DNA from: Methylobacterium adhaesivum
GTDB lineage: Bacteria; Pseudomonadota; Alphaproteobacteria; Rhizobiales; Beijerinckiaceae
Direction: 5' to 3'
DNA length: 64,000 nt
Assembly: GCF_022179065.1 (NCBI RefSeq)
Contig: NZ_BPQD01000014.1
Location: forward strand, 62,001 to 126,000
In this document: one piece after another, positions 17,290 to 25,582 of the stretch
How the letters are laid out: each line of letters starts with the position of its first letter
How positions within the stretch are numbered: the stretch's first letter is position 1
Position numbers and translations under genes: made by a program
The notes under the pieces: generated by a model
What the model saw: only the letters and a program-made list of their open reading frames with translations
Databases searched by the model: none
Told to the model about the DNA's origin: nothing

Positions 17290-18375
17290 GTGTCGCATCC
17301 ATTCTCACGACGCCCCGATTGGACGGGATTGTCCGACGCGCTCTTCGGGTTCGGTACTGGTTTCGGCCTCGACCCGGTGCCGCGGGACCGGCTGCGCGAC
17401 TACATCCGGTCGTTGGCACCGACCGCGCGCCTCGATGCCTCGATCTGGAGCGACTACGCGCAACTCTATGGGGAAAGCCTGTCCGAGCTGGCCGGCGAGG
17501 AGGTGGCACGGGCGAATCGTGTGGTGGAGCGCCTTTACGCGACCCCCCTCACCCACGGATTCCTCCAGGGCCACATGGTCCACGACTCCCTGACCACCAA
17601 TCCGGCCGCCCGTCTCCATGTTGGGCGAATCATCCTGGATCGTCTCGTGCGCCTGTCGGAGGCGGTGGGCGCCGCGCGGGTCCAGAGTCGCGAGCACGGT
17701 CAGACGCATTTCGTCATCGAGGATCTCGACGGGCTGTTCGGTGCCATCGAGGAGCGGATCGGAACCGATCTCGTCCCGCCGAGCCAAGCCGGTGAGTTGT
17801 TCGGGGTGCGGCTCGCTAAGGGCATCTTCTCGGATCGTCATTTCGACGGGGTCTATGGGGCGTGGCGTGCGCATGCGGTCGCACGGGCTTTCGGGATCCA
17901 ATCCCCGGCCTTCCTGGAGATCGGTGGCGGGTCAGGGCACCTCGCCTATTACGCCCGGCAATTGGGTTGCACCCGCTTTGCCATCGTCGATCTGCCCCCC
18001 GTCCTCGTTCCGCAATACGTTCTGCTCGCAACCGCTTTCGGGGCCGAGGCGGTGGGTTTCGGTTATCGGTCGGAACCCGGTATCGCCCTCGTCAATGCCT
18101 ACGGTGAAGGGGGTGATCGGTTCACCGACTGGGACGTGGTCATCAACATCGACAGCCTGCCCGAGATGGCGCCGGTCGATGCGGGACGCTACCTTGACCG
18201 CATCCGCCCCGGTGGCCTCTTCCTCAGCATCAATCAGGAATCCGCCGTGCAGAACGGCGACCACCGTCAGAACGTCGTGGCCGAGCTTGCCCGCGCGCGC
18301 GGCTTTCGCTGCCACGCCCGCATGCCGGCCTGGCTCCGGACGGGTTGGGTCGAAGAGGTGTTCCAGGCGCCCTGA
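17290..18375 (+). CDS. Putative sugar O-methyltransferase
   Basis: A 361-residue protein. The SAM-binding motif FLEIGGGSGHLAYYARQLG lies near residue 210, and FAIVDLPPVLVPQY and VVINIDSLPEM follow as later methyltransferase strands. The long helical N-terminal part and this motif order are those of the putative sugar O-methyltransferase family found in exopolysaccharide clusters. It starts at GTG 17290 with AGGAG eight bases upstream and is the last gene of the 14316-18375 run. The acceptor is unknown. Confidence 0.75.
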   Translation: MSHPFSRRPDWTGLSDALFGFGTGFGLDPVPRDRLRDYIRSLAPTARLDASIWSDYAQLYGESLSELAGEEVARANRVVERLYATPLTHGFLQGHMVHDSLTTNPAARLHVGRIILDRLVRLSEAVGAARVQSREHGQTHFVIEDLDGLFGAIEERIGTDLVPPSQAGELFGVRLAKGIFSDRHFDGVYGAWRAHAVARAFGIQSPAFLEIGGGSGHLAYYARQLGCTRFAIVDLPPVLVPQYVLLATAFGAEAVGFGYRSEPGIALVNAYGEGGDRFTDWDVVINIDSLPEMAPVDAGRYLDRIRPGGLFLSINQESAVQNGDHRQNVVAELARARGFRCHARMPAWLRTGWVEEVFQAP

Positions 18376-19358
18376 GCCCCAGAGCTGGATGGGAGCTCAC
18401 ACGAGATAGGTTTTGAGCACAACCGGCGTCTATCAGGGCGGCGACGGGGGCGCCTGTTCCACTATCGAGGCGCTCATCCCGATGGGCGAAGAGCTGCTCT
18501 CCTGGCTGAGTTGGTCGAAGGCAGGCTCGACGGACGTCACGCCCTGCGATGGCAAAACTCTCACGCCGTGAAGCGTTGCGGCCATGAACGAGGGCAAGCC
18601 GTGACGGCCTCGTCGCGAAGGCTCACGTGGAGGCGTGCTTCGGGCCGTTTCATGGGAGGCAGAGGCTGCGAATGGCGCGCAGCCCGCCATCCTTGTGCGT
18701 CACGAAGGCGACGGCTGGGAGGTGCTGTACGGGGGAAACGGCGCGACGCACCGATCCCTAAGTCGTGCCCTCAATCCGTGGACGCTGCGCAACGGGCGCC
18801 GCCTGCCGCTGAGAATCGCTCCGCGTGACGCTAAGCGTGGGCCGGTCGGGCCAACCTTTGCAGCGCCCCACCCTTGGCAGCGCCGCGGGGAAGTTGGAGG
18901 CCCAGTCAGCGTCAGCGCGACCGTTGACGCGGCGCCGCCCGACTCGGCCTGCGATTTCCCCGATCCAGCGGAATTCGATGTCAATCGTTCCGGTCTGGGC
19001 GCTCGCCGTTGGAGACTGCAGACCTAGAGCGACCGCGTCTGTGTCCGCTGACGTTTTGACCCGCTCCGCCTGCGGGACACTGGAAATTTGTCTTGGTATT
19101 CAAAACCGCGAGGGGGCCCTGCACCTCGATCAGCGCTCTGGCACAAGGAACAAGGCTAAAACAATCCAATCATGTTCAGTGTTTCTTAACCATGCCTCGG
19201 CGCGGACGAGAAACACCGACGAATAACCGTGTCGAAGCCCTTGTCGATGCTCCACCCGAGGCGCATCTTGCTCGCATCGGGACACGCAAACCCCGGTGTC
19301 AGACCCCGTCCTTGCCTAAAGGCGGACGATTGCCGCGATCGAGCCCTTTGCCGAGGGC
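18376..19358. other. About 1 kb without a convincing gene
   Basis: Several open frames exist here in both directions, as expected at this GC content, but none has a good ribosome site with a recognisable product. The most protein-like is the plus-strand stretch AILVRHEGDGWEVLYGG around 18690-18740, possibly a leftover fragment. The tract at 19080-19200 is more AT-rich than its surroundings and could carry the promoter for the cluster that starts at 19428. Confidence 0.4.
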
Positions 19359-19392
19359 GACCGTCGATGCAATTGCCGCTGCATCGACGGTC
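19359..19392. promoter_or_regulatory. 13-bp perfect inverted repeat upstream of the AAA-protease cluster
   Basis: GACCGTCGATGCA (19359-19371) and TGCATCGACGGTC (19380-19392) are exact inverted copies with an 8-base loop. The element ends 35 bases before the first start codon of the cluster. A T-run is absent, so it is not a simple terminator; an operator, a leader hairpin or a recombinase site are the options. Confidence 0.6.
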
Positions 19393-19427
19393 TGGCCATG
19401 CACCCTCTGTTAGGAGCAGAGAGCACG

Positions 19428-19748
19428 ATGGTTACCACCTCTTACGGCGAGGCTTCCTCGCCGCGCAATCGTTCCGCGCGCGTTTTCCCGGTCGCCGGCT
19501 CCGTCCGCGATCCCGCCCGCTCCGACAGCGTTGTCCCGCGCCCCCGTGACACCCGCCACATCCTGCTTCGTGCCCTTGCCGGCGGGATGCGTGTCGCCAT
19601 CGGCGACCTCGTGGGCCTTCTGCCGGATCATCCCCAGCCCCTCTCCGCCGTCCTCGACCTCGTCGATGCGGGCGATGCCGTGATCGACCTCGACAGCGCG
19701 TTCGACGCTTCAAGCCGTGTCTGGCTGAGCCCGGCGACGCGGGTCTGA
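19428..19748 (+). CDS. Small winged-helix-like protein, first gene of the cluster
   Basis: A 106-residue protein with a disordered, Ser/Arg-rich first half. The compact second half (LLRALAGGMRVAIGDLV, then AVLDLVDAGDAVIDLD) aligns by eye with the C-terminal domain of the product of the next gene (20125-20790): both share LLR-L-GG, a Pro, AVL-LV, and IDLD or VDLD followed by a Ser-V/R-P end. This pattern fits a small winged helix. AGGAG lies 11 bases before the ATG. It probably binds DNA or the AAA protein; that is inference. Confidence 0.5.
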   Translation: MVTTSYGEASSPRNRSARVFPVAGSVRDPARSDSVVPRPRDTRHILLRALAGGMRVAIGDLVGLLPDHPQPLSAVLDLVDAGDAVIDLDSAFDASSRVWLSPATRV

Positions 19749-20124
19749 TCCACAAGCGCGGGTCTAAAGCGAGCGCCGCTCGGCGTTTCCTCGGCATTGA
19801 GCTCCCAAAGACAGGAGCAATGCCGGGTTCGGCCAAGTCCTGCGACGTGCCCTCCCCTTCAAGGCTCTGACCAGCGTGCCACAGCCCAGGGCGCCATCCG
19901 GGACCCCGGATTGAGCCGAGCATCGTGCTCGGCCGGTGACGCCCGCGCCGTCGTGACTTTTAGCGCCCGCGATAACGGGGGCCGGCCGCCCGATCCAGAG
20001 CCCAAGCTATCCGCGATCCGACCTAGCCCCGAGGCATCCTCCCCGGGGCCCCCAGCCCGCCATCGCCAATCCCATTCCTCGCGCCACCGGTCCTGCCGGG
20101 GTGCGCTCGCAGGAGCTCGTCCGC
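19749..20124. other. C-rich spacer with a short hairpin
   Basis: A 376-base gap between two cluster genes with no gene of its own. It includes a perfect hairpin GCCGAGCA-TCG-TGCTCGGC (19915-19933). The right part is C-rich and G-poor on the coding strand, like the other spacers in this cluster. Confidence 0.4.
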
Positions 20125-20790
20125 ATGATCCGTCACTTCCAAGACACCACGGCGTTCACGCAAGGGGTTGCCCCCGATGCGTCCCGGTACGGCGGGGCCG
20201 GGGGGCACGCCCACGGCACGGCGCCGTTGGCCGGGGCGGAGCCCCTCGCCTGCCGTCTCGACTGGCTCATCGGCGCCCTGCCCGTCGAGCGCTTGGAGCT
20301 CGACCCCACCCTTCTGCGCGCCGTGCGCCGCCTCGACCCGCGCCGGCGCCTGGTTCTGCGCCGCATCCGCATCGCGCACGGAGCCAGCGTCGATCTCATC
20401 GCCCTGCCCTACGGCTTCGAGAATGACCCCGCTCGCCTGGCTGCCCTGCGGAACCTGCGCAGCCGGCGTCAGCGCCTCGGGTTTCCGTTGCGCATCATCC
20501 GCGAGGCCGTGGTCGATCGTGAACCGCGTCTCTCCAATGCCCGGCTGATCCACGAATCAGCCGGGTTCCACCCCTCGCGTCCGGCCACCGAGCGCCTGCT
20601 GCGCCATCTCTTCATCGCCGGGGGATGCGACAGTCTGCGGTCCTGTCTCGTGCCCCTGCGGGGCGAGGTCGATCCGGCCTGCGCCGTCCTCGCCCTCGTC
20701 GGATCGAACCGCCTTGCCGTCGATCTCGACCAGCCCCTCGGACCGGCGAGCCCGGTGCGCCGACTGCCGAACCGCGTGACCCAGGGCTGA
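20125..20790 (+). CDS. TnsA-like protein with C-terminal winged helix (tentative)
   Basis: A 221-residue protein. The central part (GASVDLIALPYGFE, then LGFPLRIIREAVVDREP and LSNARLI) has the order seen in TnsA-like endonucleases, where an Asp-containing strand, a Q/E-V-K strand and a later F-V-TE-EI-R-EP-L-NA segment occur. The catalytic Lys strand is not recognisable, so nuclease activity is doubtful. The last 65 residues form a winged-helix-like domain related to the product of the 19428 gene. GCAGGAG precedes ATG 20125. The gene sits directly before the AAA protease gene. Family assignment is my pattern reading, not a search result. Confidence 0.5.
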   Translation: MIRHFQDTTAFTQGVAPDASRYGGAGGHAHGTAPLAGAEPLACRLDWLIGALPVERLELDPTLLRAVRRLDPRRRLVLRRIRIAHGASVDLIALPYGFENDPARLAALRNLRSRRQRLGFPLRIIREAVVDREPRLSNARLIHESAGFHPSRPATERLLRHLFIAGGCDSLRSCLVPLRGEVDPACAVLALVGSNRLAVDLDQPLGPASPVRRLPNRVTQG

Positions 20791-20890
20791 TTCGAACCAG
20801 CCGCTCCACCGCGAATCCTCCGCGACGCGGCCGGTCCCACGCGCCTGCCCCCCTCCCCGATCCCCGTCCCTCCTGAAAAGGCCGCGCCCG

Positions 20891-23017
20891 ATGCCGAAGA
20901 CGACCGTGCCCTCCCATTCCGACGCGTCCGAAGACGCCGACCAAGATGCTGCCGCCGCCACCCCGTCTCATGCGTCCGAGACCCCGGCGACCGATACCGA
21001 ATCAGCCGAGCCAGCCCAGGCAGCGGTGGCGCGCGAAACCGACATCGACGACTTCTTTGGTTTCAGCGACGCCGACACGGCGCGTGACGGGTCGGGTCCT
21101 TCGGCCCGCGCCAATGGGGGCATGGGTTGCGAGCAGGCTGGCCACCCCTGGCCCGATCCGGCAAATCTCCTGGCCGAACTCGCCCTCGCCCGGGCGCTGG
21201 GGCGCCCCGCCCTCAGCCGGTTGCGCCGCGGCCGAAACGAGCTCGTGATCATTCAGGTGCCGAATGCCGGCTGGCTCGCGCCGGTCGGGGCCGTGATCCA
21301 CCGCGACGTCCAGAACGCCAGCGTCGTGCGGTTGCAGACCGAGCGCCAGCGTGGGCGGGACAACGCGACTGCCGAGGTGAGCTTGAGCCTGTTGCGGGGG
21401 CGATTCGTGGCGGCCCTGACCACGAACCTCAATGCCGTCCCGGTCGCCCTCGCCTCGGCCGCCGACCACGTGGTGAGGCTCGCCCTGCCCGATGCAGGCC
21501 TCATGACCCGGGCCATTCGGGTCCTCACCCGTCGGCGTTCAGGCTTCCGAATCGCGGCCGCCGACATCGCGGGGCTCGGTCTCGACGATTTCGTGGCGGC
21601 GATGCGACCGGGATCGAGCCCCGCCGTGATCGCAGGGCGCCTGCGCCGCGCCACCGCGCGATTGGCCCGGGGGGATGATCGACACGGTGCACCGGATCTC
21701 GCGACGCTTGCGGGCTACGGGGCGGCGAAGGATTGGGCGCTCGGCCTCGTCGCGGATTTCGGCCGTTTCCTCGCGAATGAACTCGACGGCAATGAGTTGG
21801 AGAGCGCGATTCTGGCCGGCCCACCCGGCACGGGCAAGACCGAATTCGTCCGGGCCGTGGCGCGCGCCGCGCGCGTGCCCCTCATCGAGACGAGCGTCGG
21901 CGAATGGATGAACGGGTCGAGCTACCTCGATCAGGTTCTGGCCAAGCAGAACGCCTTCTTCGATTCCGTCCTGGCGAAGGCGCCTTGCGTGGGATTCGTC
22001 GACGAGCTCGACGCCCTCCCGGGCCGCGGTCAAGTCACGTCGCGCAACGCTGACTACTGGAATGTTGTGTCGGCAAACCAACTCCTGCGTTGCGCCGAAC
22101 TGCGTTCCTCCGGCAAGGGCGCGGTCTTGCTCGCCGCCACGAATCACCTCGATCGGATCGACCCGGCCCTTAGGCGTCCGGGTCGGTTCGACCGGATCTT
22201 CACCATCGCGCGCCCCGACGCCACGGCCCTCATGGCGATCCTGCGTCAGCATCTCGGGACGGATTTGCCCGGCGCCGATCTCAGCGAGGTTGCCCGTCTC
22301 GGCGAGGGCGGCACCGGTGCCGATGCCCTCGGCTGGATCCGCATCGCCCGTCAGGTGGCGCGGCGGGCGGATCGTCCCCTTTGTCTCGACGATCTCCTGC
22401 AGGTTGTGCGGCCGATGGACGATCGTCCCGATGAGTTCGTCCGCGCCGTCGCCCTGCATGAAGCGGGGCATTGCATCGCCGCTTTTCGCCTCGGAATCGC
22501 GATTGAGCGCGTCTCCGTCGCGCCGCGCGGCGTCGCCGCGGGCTGGACCCAACTCGGAGTGGTCCACGACGTGCCGACGCGGGCCCGCATCGAAGCCGAG
22601 GTGATTGAGATCCTCGGGGGACGCGCCGCCGACATCGTGCTCGGATCCGGCCCCCAGGCGGGAGCCAGTCACGATCTGCACATGGCCACCGTCCGGCTCA
22701 CCGCCTTCCATACCACCCAGGGTCTGGGGGAGGCGCTGATCTACCGGGGCACGCCGGAGGGCGCACCCAATCTCGGGGCCCTGGAGCCCCGCCTCGTTCA
22801 GTGCGTCGAGGAGCATCTCCAACGGCTGATGGCCGCAAGCCTCGCGCTGATCACAGCCAACAGCGGGGCGGTGGCCGCCCTCGCTGAAACCCTGGTGCGG
22901 CGCCGGGTGATGACCGGCGCGGAGGTGGCCGGCATCGCCGCGGCCCATCCGGGCAGGGGTGACACCCCCATGCGCCCGCGCCGGCCCGCCGCCGGGCAAT
23001 CAATCCGCTCCGCCTGA
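20891..23017 (+). CDS. Soluble FtsH-like AAA+ ATPase with M41-type zinc protease domain
   Basis: A 708-residue protein. After an acidic, Ala-rich disordered start and an unfamiliar domain (about 80-270), a AAA+ module begins: Walker A GPPGTGKTEF at 310-319, Walker B CVGFVDELDAL, and the second region of homology RRPGRFDR. A peptidase domain follows with HEAGH at 523-527 and AGASHDLHMAT, the third zinc ligand region, exactly as in FtsH (HExGH and TGA-ND-AT). Unlike FtsH there is no membrane segment, so it should be cytosolic. It probably unfolds and degrades a specific target, possibly a cluster partner. It is 100 bases from the gene before and 155 from the one after. Confidence 0.85.
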   Translation: MPKTTVPSHSDASEDADQDAAAATPSHASETPATDTESAEPAQAAVARETDIDDFFGFSDADTARDGSGPSARANGGMGCEQAGHPWPDPANLLAELALARALGRPALSRLRRGRNELVIIQVPNAGWLAPVGAVIHRDVQNASVVRLQTERQRGRDNATAEVSLSLLRGRFVAALTTNLNAVPVALASAADHVVRLALPDAGLMTRAIRVLTRRRSGFRIAAADIAGLGLDDFVAAMRPGSSPAVIAGRLRRATARLARGDDRHGAPDLATLAGYGAAKDWALGLVADFGRFLANELDGNELESAILAGPPGTGKTEFVRAVARAARVPLIETSVGEWMNGSSYLDQVLAKQNAFFDSVLAKAPCVGFVDELDALPGRGQVTSRNADYWNVVSANQLLRCAELRSSGKGAVLLAATNHLDRIDPALRRPGRFDRIFTIARPDATALMAILRQHLGTDLPGADLSEVARLGEGGTGADALGWIRIARQVARRADRPLCLDDLLQVVRPMDDRPDEFVRAVALHEAGHCIAAFRLGIAIERVSVAPRGVAAGWTQLGVVHDVPTRARIEAEVIEILGGRAADIVLGSGPQAGASHDLHMATVRLTAFHTTQGLGEALIYRGTPEGAPNLGALEPRLVQCVEEHLQRLMAASLALITANSGAVAALAETLVRRRVMTGAEVAGIAAAHPGRGDTPMRPRRPAAGQSIRSA

Positions 23018-23172
23018 GCTCGGCGGGACGACCCGTTCGCCCCCCATCCCTCACGCCGAGCAGTCCTGTCCCCCGGCCTTTGCCGGCCAACCCCTCCGCG
23101 CCGTGGACGCCGCGTCCCCGGCATTCGCCCGAGCGCCCGCCCCGGCCCCAACCCCGAAAGGACGTCCATACC

Positions 23173-23493
23173 ATGCGCCACCATTCCGATCTGCAGCTTC
23201 TCCTTGCCGTCGATGACGCCGTGCGGCTGGAAGCAGGGCTCGCAGCCTTCGACCGCCTCACCGCCGGGACAGCGCCCGATTCCTACGAGTTCGCCGATGC
23301 ACCGGTCCTGTCCGACTGGCGCCGCAGCCTCATCCCCATCGTCGAACCGATCCTGATCGGAACCGTCGAGGACCATCCTCGCCTGTCGGGCCGGCGGCGT
23401 GTGGCCACTTCCCGCCTCATCGCCCTCGACCCGACCGCCGGCTGGGCCAGAACCATGAGCCGCTGGTACCGCCTCGCCGCCCCAGCCGAGTGA
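23173..23493 (+). CDS. Small conserved protein in the AAA-protease cluster
   Basis: A 106-residue soluble protein beginning MRHHSDLQLLLAVDD. Its second half carries the pattern HPRLSGRRRVATS, then LDPTAGWARTMSRWYRL; I believe this pattern (HP-L-G-TS, LD-GWART-SR-YRL) recurs in small proteins of Hyphomicrobiales plasmids and islands grouped as DUF6634, but that name is from memory and uncertain. No catalytic motif is visible. AAGGA precedes ATG 23173 by ten bases. It lies between the protease and exonuclease genes on the same strand. Confidence 0.55.
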   Translation: MRHHSDLQLLLAVDDAVRLEAGLAAFDRLTAGTAPDSYEFADAPVLSDWRRSLIPIVEPILIGTVEDHPRLSGRRRVATSRLIALDPTAGWARTMSRWYRLAAPAE

Positions 23494-23544
23494 TGTTCAG
23501 CGCCACCGCCCTCCCCGCGCGAACACCTGGAGCCATCAAACCCG

Positions 23545-24339
23545 ATGCCCGATATTCCTAACTACTCTCGCCGACCCCACCCGCAGCGCCGCAACGCCGG
23601 TTCGGACGAGTGCTGCGTCATGGTGTTCGACCTCGAAACCGTCCCAGACCTCGCCGCCCTGACCCGGCTTTACGGCCTCGCCCCAACCGAGACGGCGCAA
23701 GCCGAGGCGCGCCTCAACGGCAAGTTTGCTAAGCTGCCGTTCCATCGCATCGTTTGCATCGGCGCCCTCGTGGCGCGCCTGCGGGGCGGGGCCTGGTCCG
23801 TCGAGACCCTGGACGCCCCCCATTGCGGCGCGCACGACGAAGCCACCCTCATCGGCGACTTCGCTCGCCGGGTCGAGGCGTTGCGACCCCAACTCGTGAC
23901 CTACAACGGCAATGCCTTCGACCTGCCGGTGCTTCGGTACCGCGCCCTCGTCAACCGGGTCCAGGCGCCCGGATTGACCGGCCGCCCTTATTTTCATCGC
24001 TACGCGGACGCCGCCCTCGACCTCTGCGACGTGCTGTCGAACTTCCAGCCGGGCGGCAAGGTCGGCCTCGATGCCCTGTGCCGAGCCCTCGACCTTCCGG
24101 GCAAGCCCGACGGGATCGACGGGTCCCGTGTCTACGAATTCCTGCGGGCGGGACGGATCGCCGAGATCGCCGCGTATTGCCGGGCCGATGTCGCCGCCAC
24201 CTACCGCCTGTGGCTCGTCCTGCAGCACACCAGCGGCAACCTTGACAGCAAGGCCTATCGCCAGAGTCAGGCCGACCTCGACCGGCACCTCACGGAGGGG
24301 ATTGTGCCGTCGACGCCGATCGCGATTGCAGCGGCATGA
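23545..24339 (+). CDS. PolB-type 3'-5' exonuclease (DEDD superfamily)
   Basis: A 264-residue protein with the three exonuclease motifs in order: FDLETV (Exo I, Asp/Glu pair), YNGNAFDLPVL (Exo II) and YCRADVAATY (Exo III, Y-x3-D). This is the predicted 3'-5' exonuclease group related to the proofreading domain of family B DNA polymerases; the Tyr four residues before the last Asp marks the DEDDy type. No polymerase domain is attached. It should trim single-stranded or mismatched 3' ends. It lies 51 bases after the small gene at 23173, within the AAA-protease cluster, so a DNA-processing role for the whole cluster is plausible. Confidence 0.85.
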   Translation: MPDIPNYSRRPHPQRRNAGSDECCVMVFDLETVPDLAALTRLYGLAPTETAQAEARLNGKFAKLPFHRIVCIGALVARLRGGAWSVETLDAPHCGAHDEATLIGDFARRVEALRPQLVTYNGNAFDLPVLRYRALVNRVQAPGLTGRPYFHRYADAALDLCDVLSNFQPGGKVGLDALCRALDLPGKPDGIDGSRVYEFLRAGRIAEIAAYCRADVAATYRLWLVLQHTSGNLDSKAYRQSQADLDRHLTEGIVPSTPIAIAAA

Positions 24340-24617
24340 GCGCTCCCTCGCGGCCCCGAACACGCTCCCCGACCCCGCGCCGATCCCGCGTCCTGCCGGC
24401 GTCGTCTCCGGTCGCGGAGGGGGAGGCCCGAACCCTTCGGCCCGGGGTCGATCGGTTCGGCCAGGCCTGCGCACCCCCCAAACCCGTCCCGTCCGCGAAC
24501 CCCCGTGGCTGCCCGCGATCCCCGCAGGGTGACCGGGACCGGTGCCGTGGTCCGCCTCGATGAAGTTCGGGCCCGCGACCTCTTCCCAAGTCCCAAACCT
24601 TCTTCAGGAGAACCCGC
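24340..24617. other. C-rich spacer within the cluster
   Basis: A 278-base gap without a gene. The coding strand is full of CCCC runs and short of T in its first half. It ends in TTCAGGAG, the ribosome site of the next gene. Similar spacers occur at 20791-20890 and 23018-23172. Confidence 0.4.
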
Positions 24618-25214
24618 ATGAGCCAAGTTCTGCCATCGATCCTCCACGAGTTCCGCCTCGCGACGCTGATGTCGTGCCCGACCCCGAACACGAGCCTGCG
24701 CCTCGTCACCGACCGCCTGTCCGGTCAGCAAGTTCTCGCCGCCGATTGGAGGGATCTCGGCCACGTCTGCGCCTGGCTCAATCGCAATCGGCGCAGCGGC
24801 GCCTACCTCCTGGTCGGTCACCAGAACGGCCGACGTCGGGTGCGGGTCGGCGAGGGAGTGAAGCTCTGGCGCCGCCTGCCGGACCACCGGGCGGATGCCA
24901 GTCTCGGTTTCGTGGACGAGATCTACCTTCTCGTCTCGTCGGGCTACAACAAGAGCGCGACGGTCTACCTCCAGGAGCAACTCTCGGAGATCGTCGCGGG
25001 TGACGCCGAGATCGACTGGCACAAGGGCTGCAAGCACTTGCAGGATTTTCCCTTGAGCGACGCGGATCGTAAGATGCTCGATCTTGCCTTGCTCCTCGGC
25101 CTGAACCTGCTGAATGCCGCGGGCTTGCGCCTCATGCGGCCGGAGCAGAGCCGTCTCGCCGGACAGGTGCTCGCCATCCTGACCCAGGGGGGCGTCGGCT
25201 CGGTCCGGGTCTGA
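24618..25214 (+). CDS. Divergent GIY-YIG-like nuclease domain protein
   Basis: A 198-residue protein. The stretch SGAYLLVGHQNGRRRVRVGEG followed by VKLWRRL and, about 40 residues on, YLQEQLSEIV follows the layout of GIY-YIG nucleases of the type with G-Y-LL...VYVGE, an Arg on the next helix and a Glu on a later helix. Here the first motif is GAY and the second RVGEG. The Arg and Glu candidates remain, so cleavage is possible. The C-terminal 70 residues are helical. AGGAG lies seven bases before the ATG. It is the last gene of the cluster. The assignment is structural reasoning and would be checked by HHpred. Confidence 0.5.
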   Translation: MSQVLPSILHEFRLATLMSCPTPNTSLRLVTDRLSGQQVLAADWRDLGHVCAWLNRNRRSGAYLLVGHQNGRRRVRVGEGVKLWRRLPDHRADASLGFVDEIYLLVSSGYNKSATVYLQEQLSEIVAGDAEIDWHKGCKHLQDFPLSDADRKMLDLALLLGLNLLNAAGLRLMRPEQSRLAGQVLAILTQGGVGSVRV

Positions 25215-25582
25215 TACCCGATCCGTCGCGTTCGGTGGGACGCGGGCGCTCGGCCGGGAATGCTCCGGCCGGGTGCTGGCGCCCCCCAGTTCGCGCGGCT
25301 CCCCAGTCTTGCGCGTAAGGCTGTCCACTTGCGAGACGGGCTGCGCCGCCCTCATGCGGCGCAGCCGCGTATCCGGGTCGGCCGCTAGGTCCGGCGACAA
25401 GGGCTCGGAACCGGCGCGCCTCGCAGAGGCCGTCATTCACCGACGCAGTGGTGCCGTCCCCGCGAGACTTCATTCCTGGGTAAGGTTGCAGGGGCTGCCA
25501 GGATGCCGTCCTCGTAATGCCTGAACACGGGGGTGGGCGGTATGCCGGCCTATGGTCGTGAATCAAGATCGGAGGACGCAGA
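25215..25582. other. Spacer after the cluster
   Basis: About 370 bases without a gene. A short dyad CGGCCGG-N5-CCGGCCG (25252-25270) follows the stop of the GIY-YIG-like gene and may mark the transcript end. The rest shows nothing I can name. The ribosome site GGAGG of the next gene is at its right edge. Confidence 0.4.

Noticed and set aside
18635-19027. A 130-codon plus-strand frame after the methyltransferase operon
   Set aside because: Part of it looks protein-like, but there is no ribosome site, family or context, so I do not call a gene.
20891-23017. Calling the AAA protease ftsH
   Set aside because: It keeps the ATPase and peptidase motifs but lacks the membrane anchors and carries an unrelated N-terminal domain, so it is a separate family and not the housekeeping enzyme.
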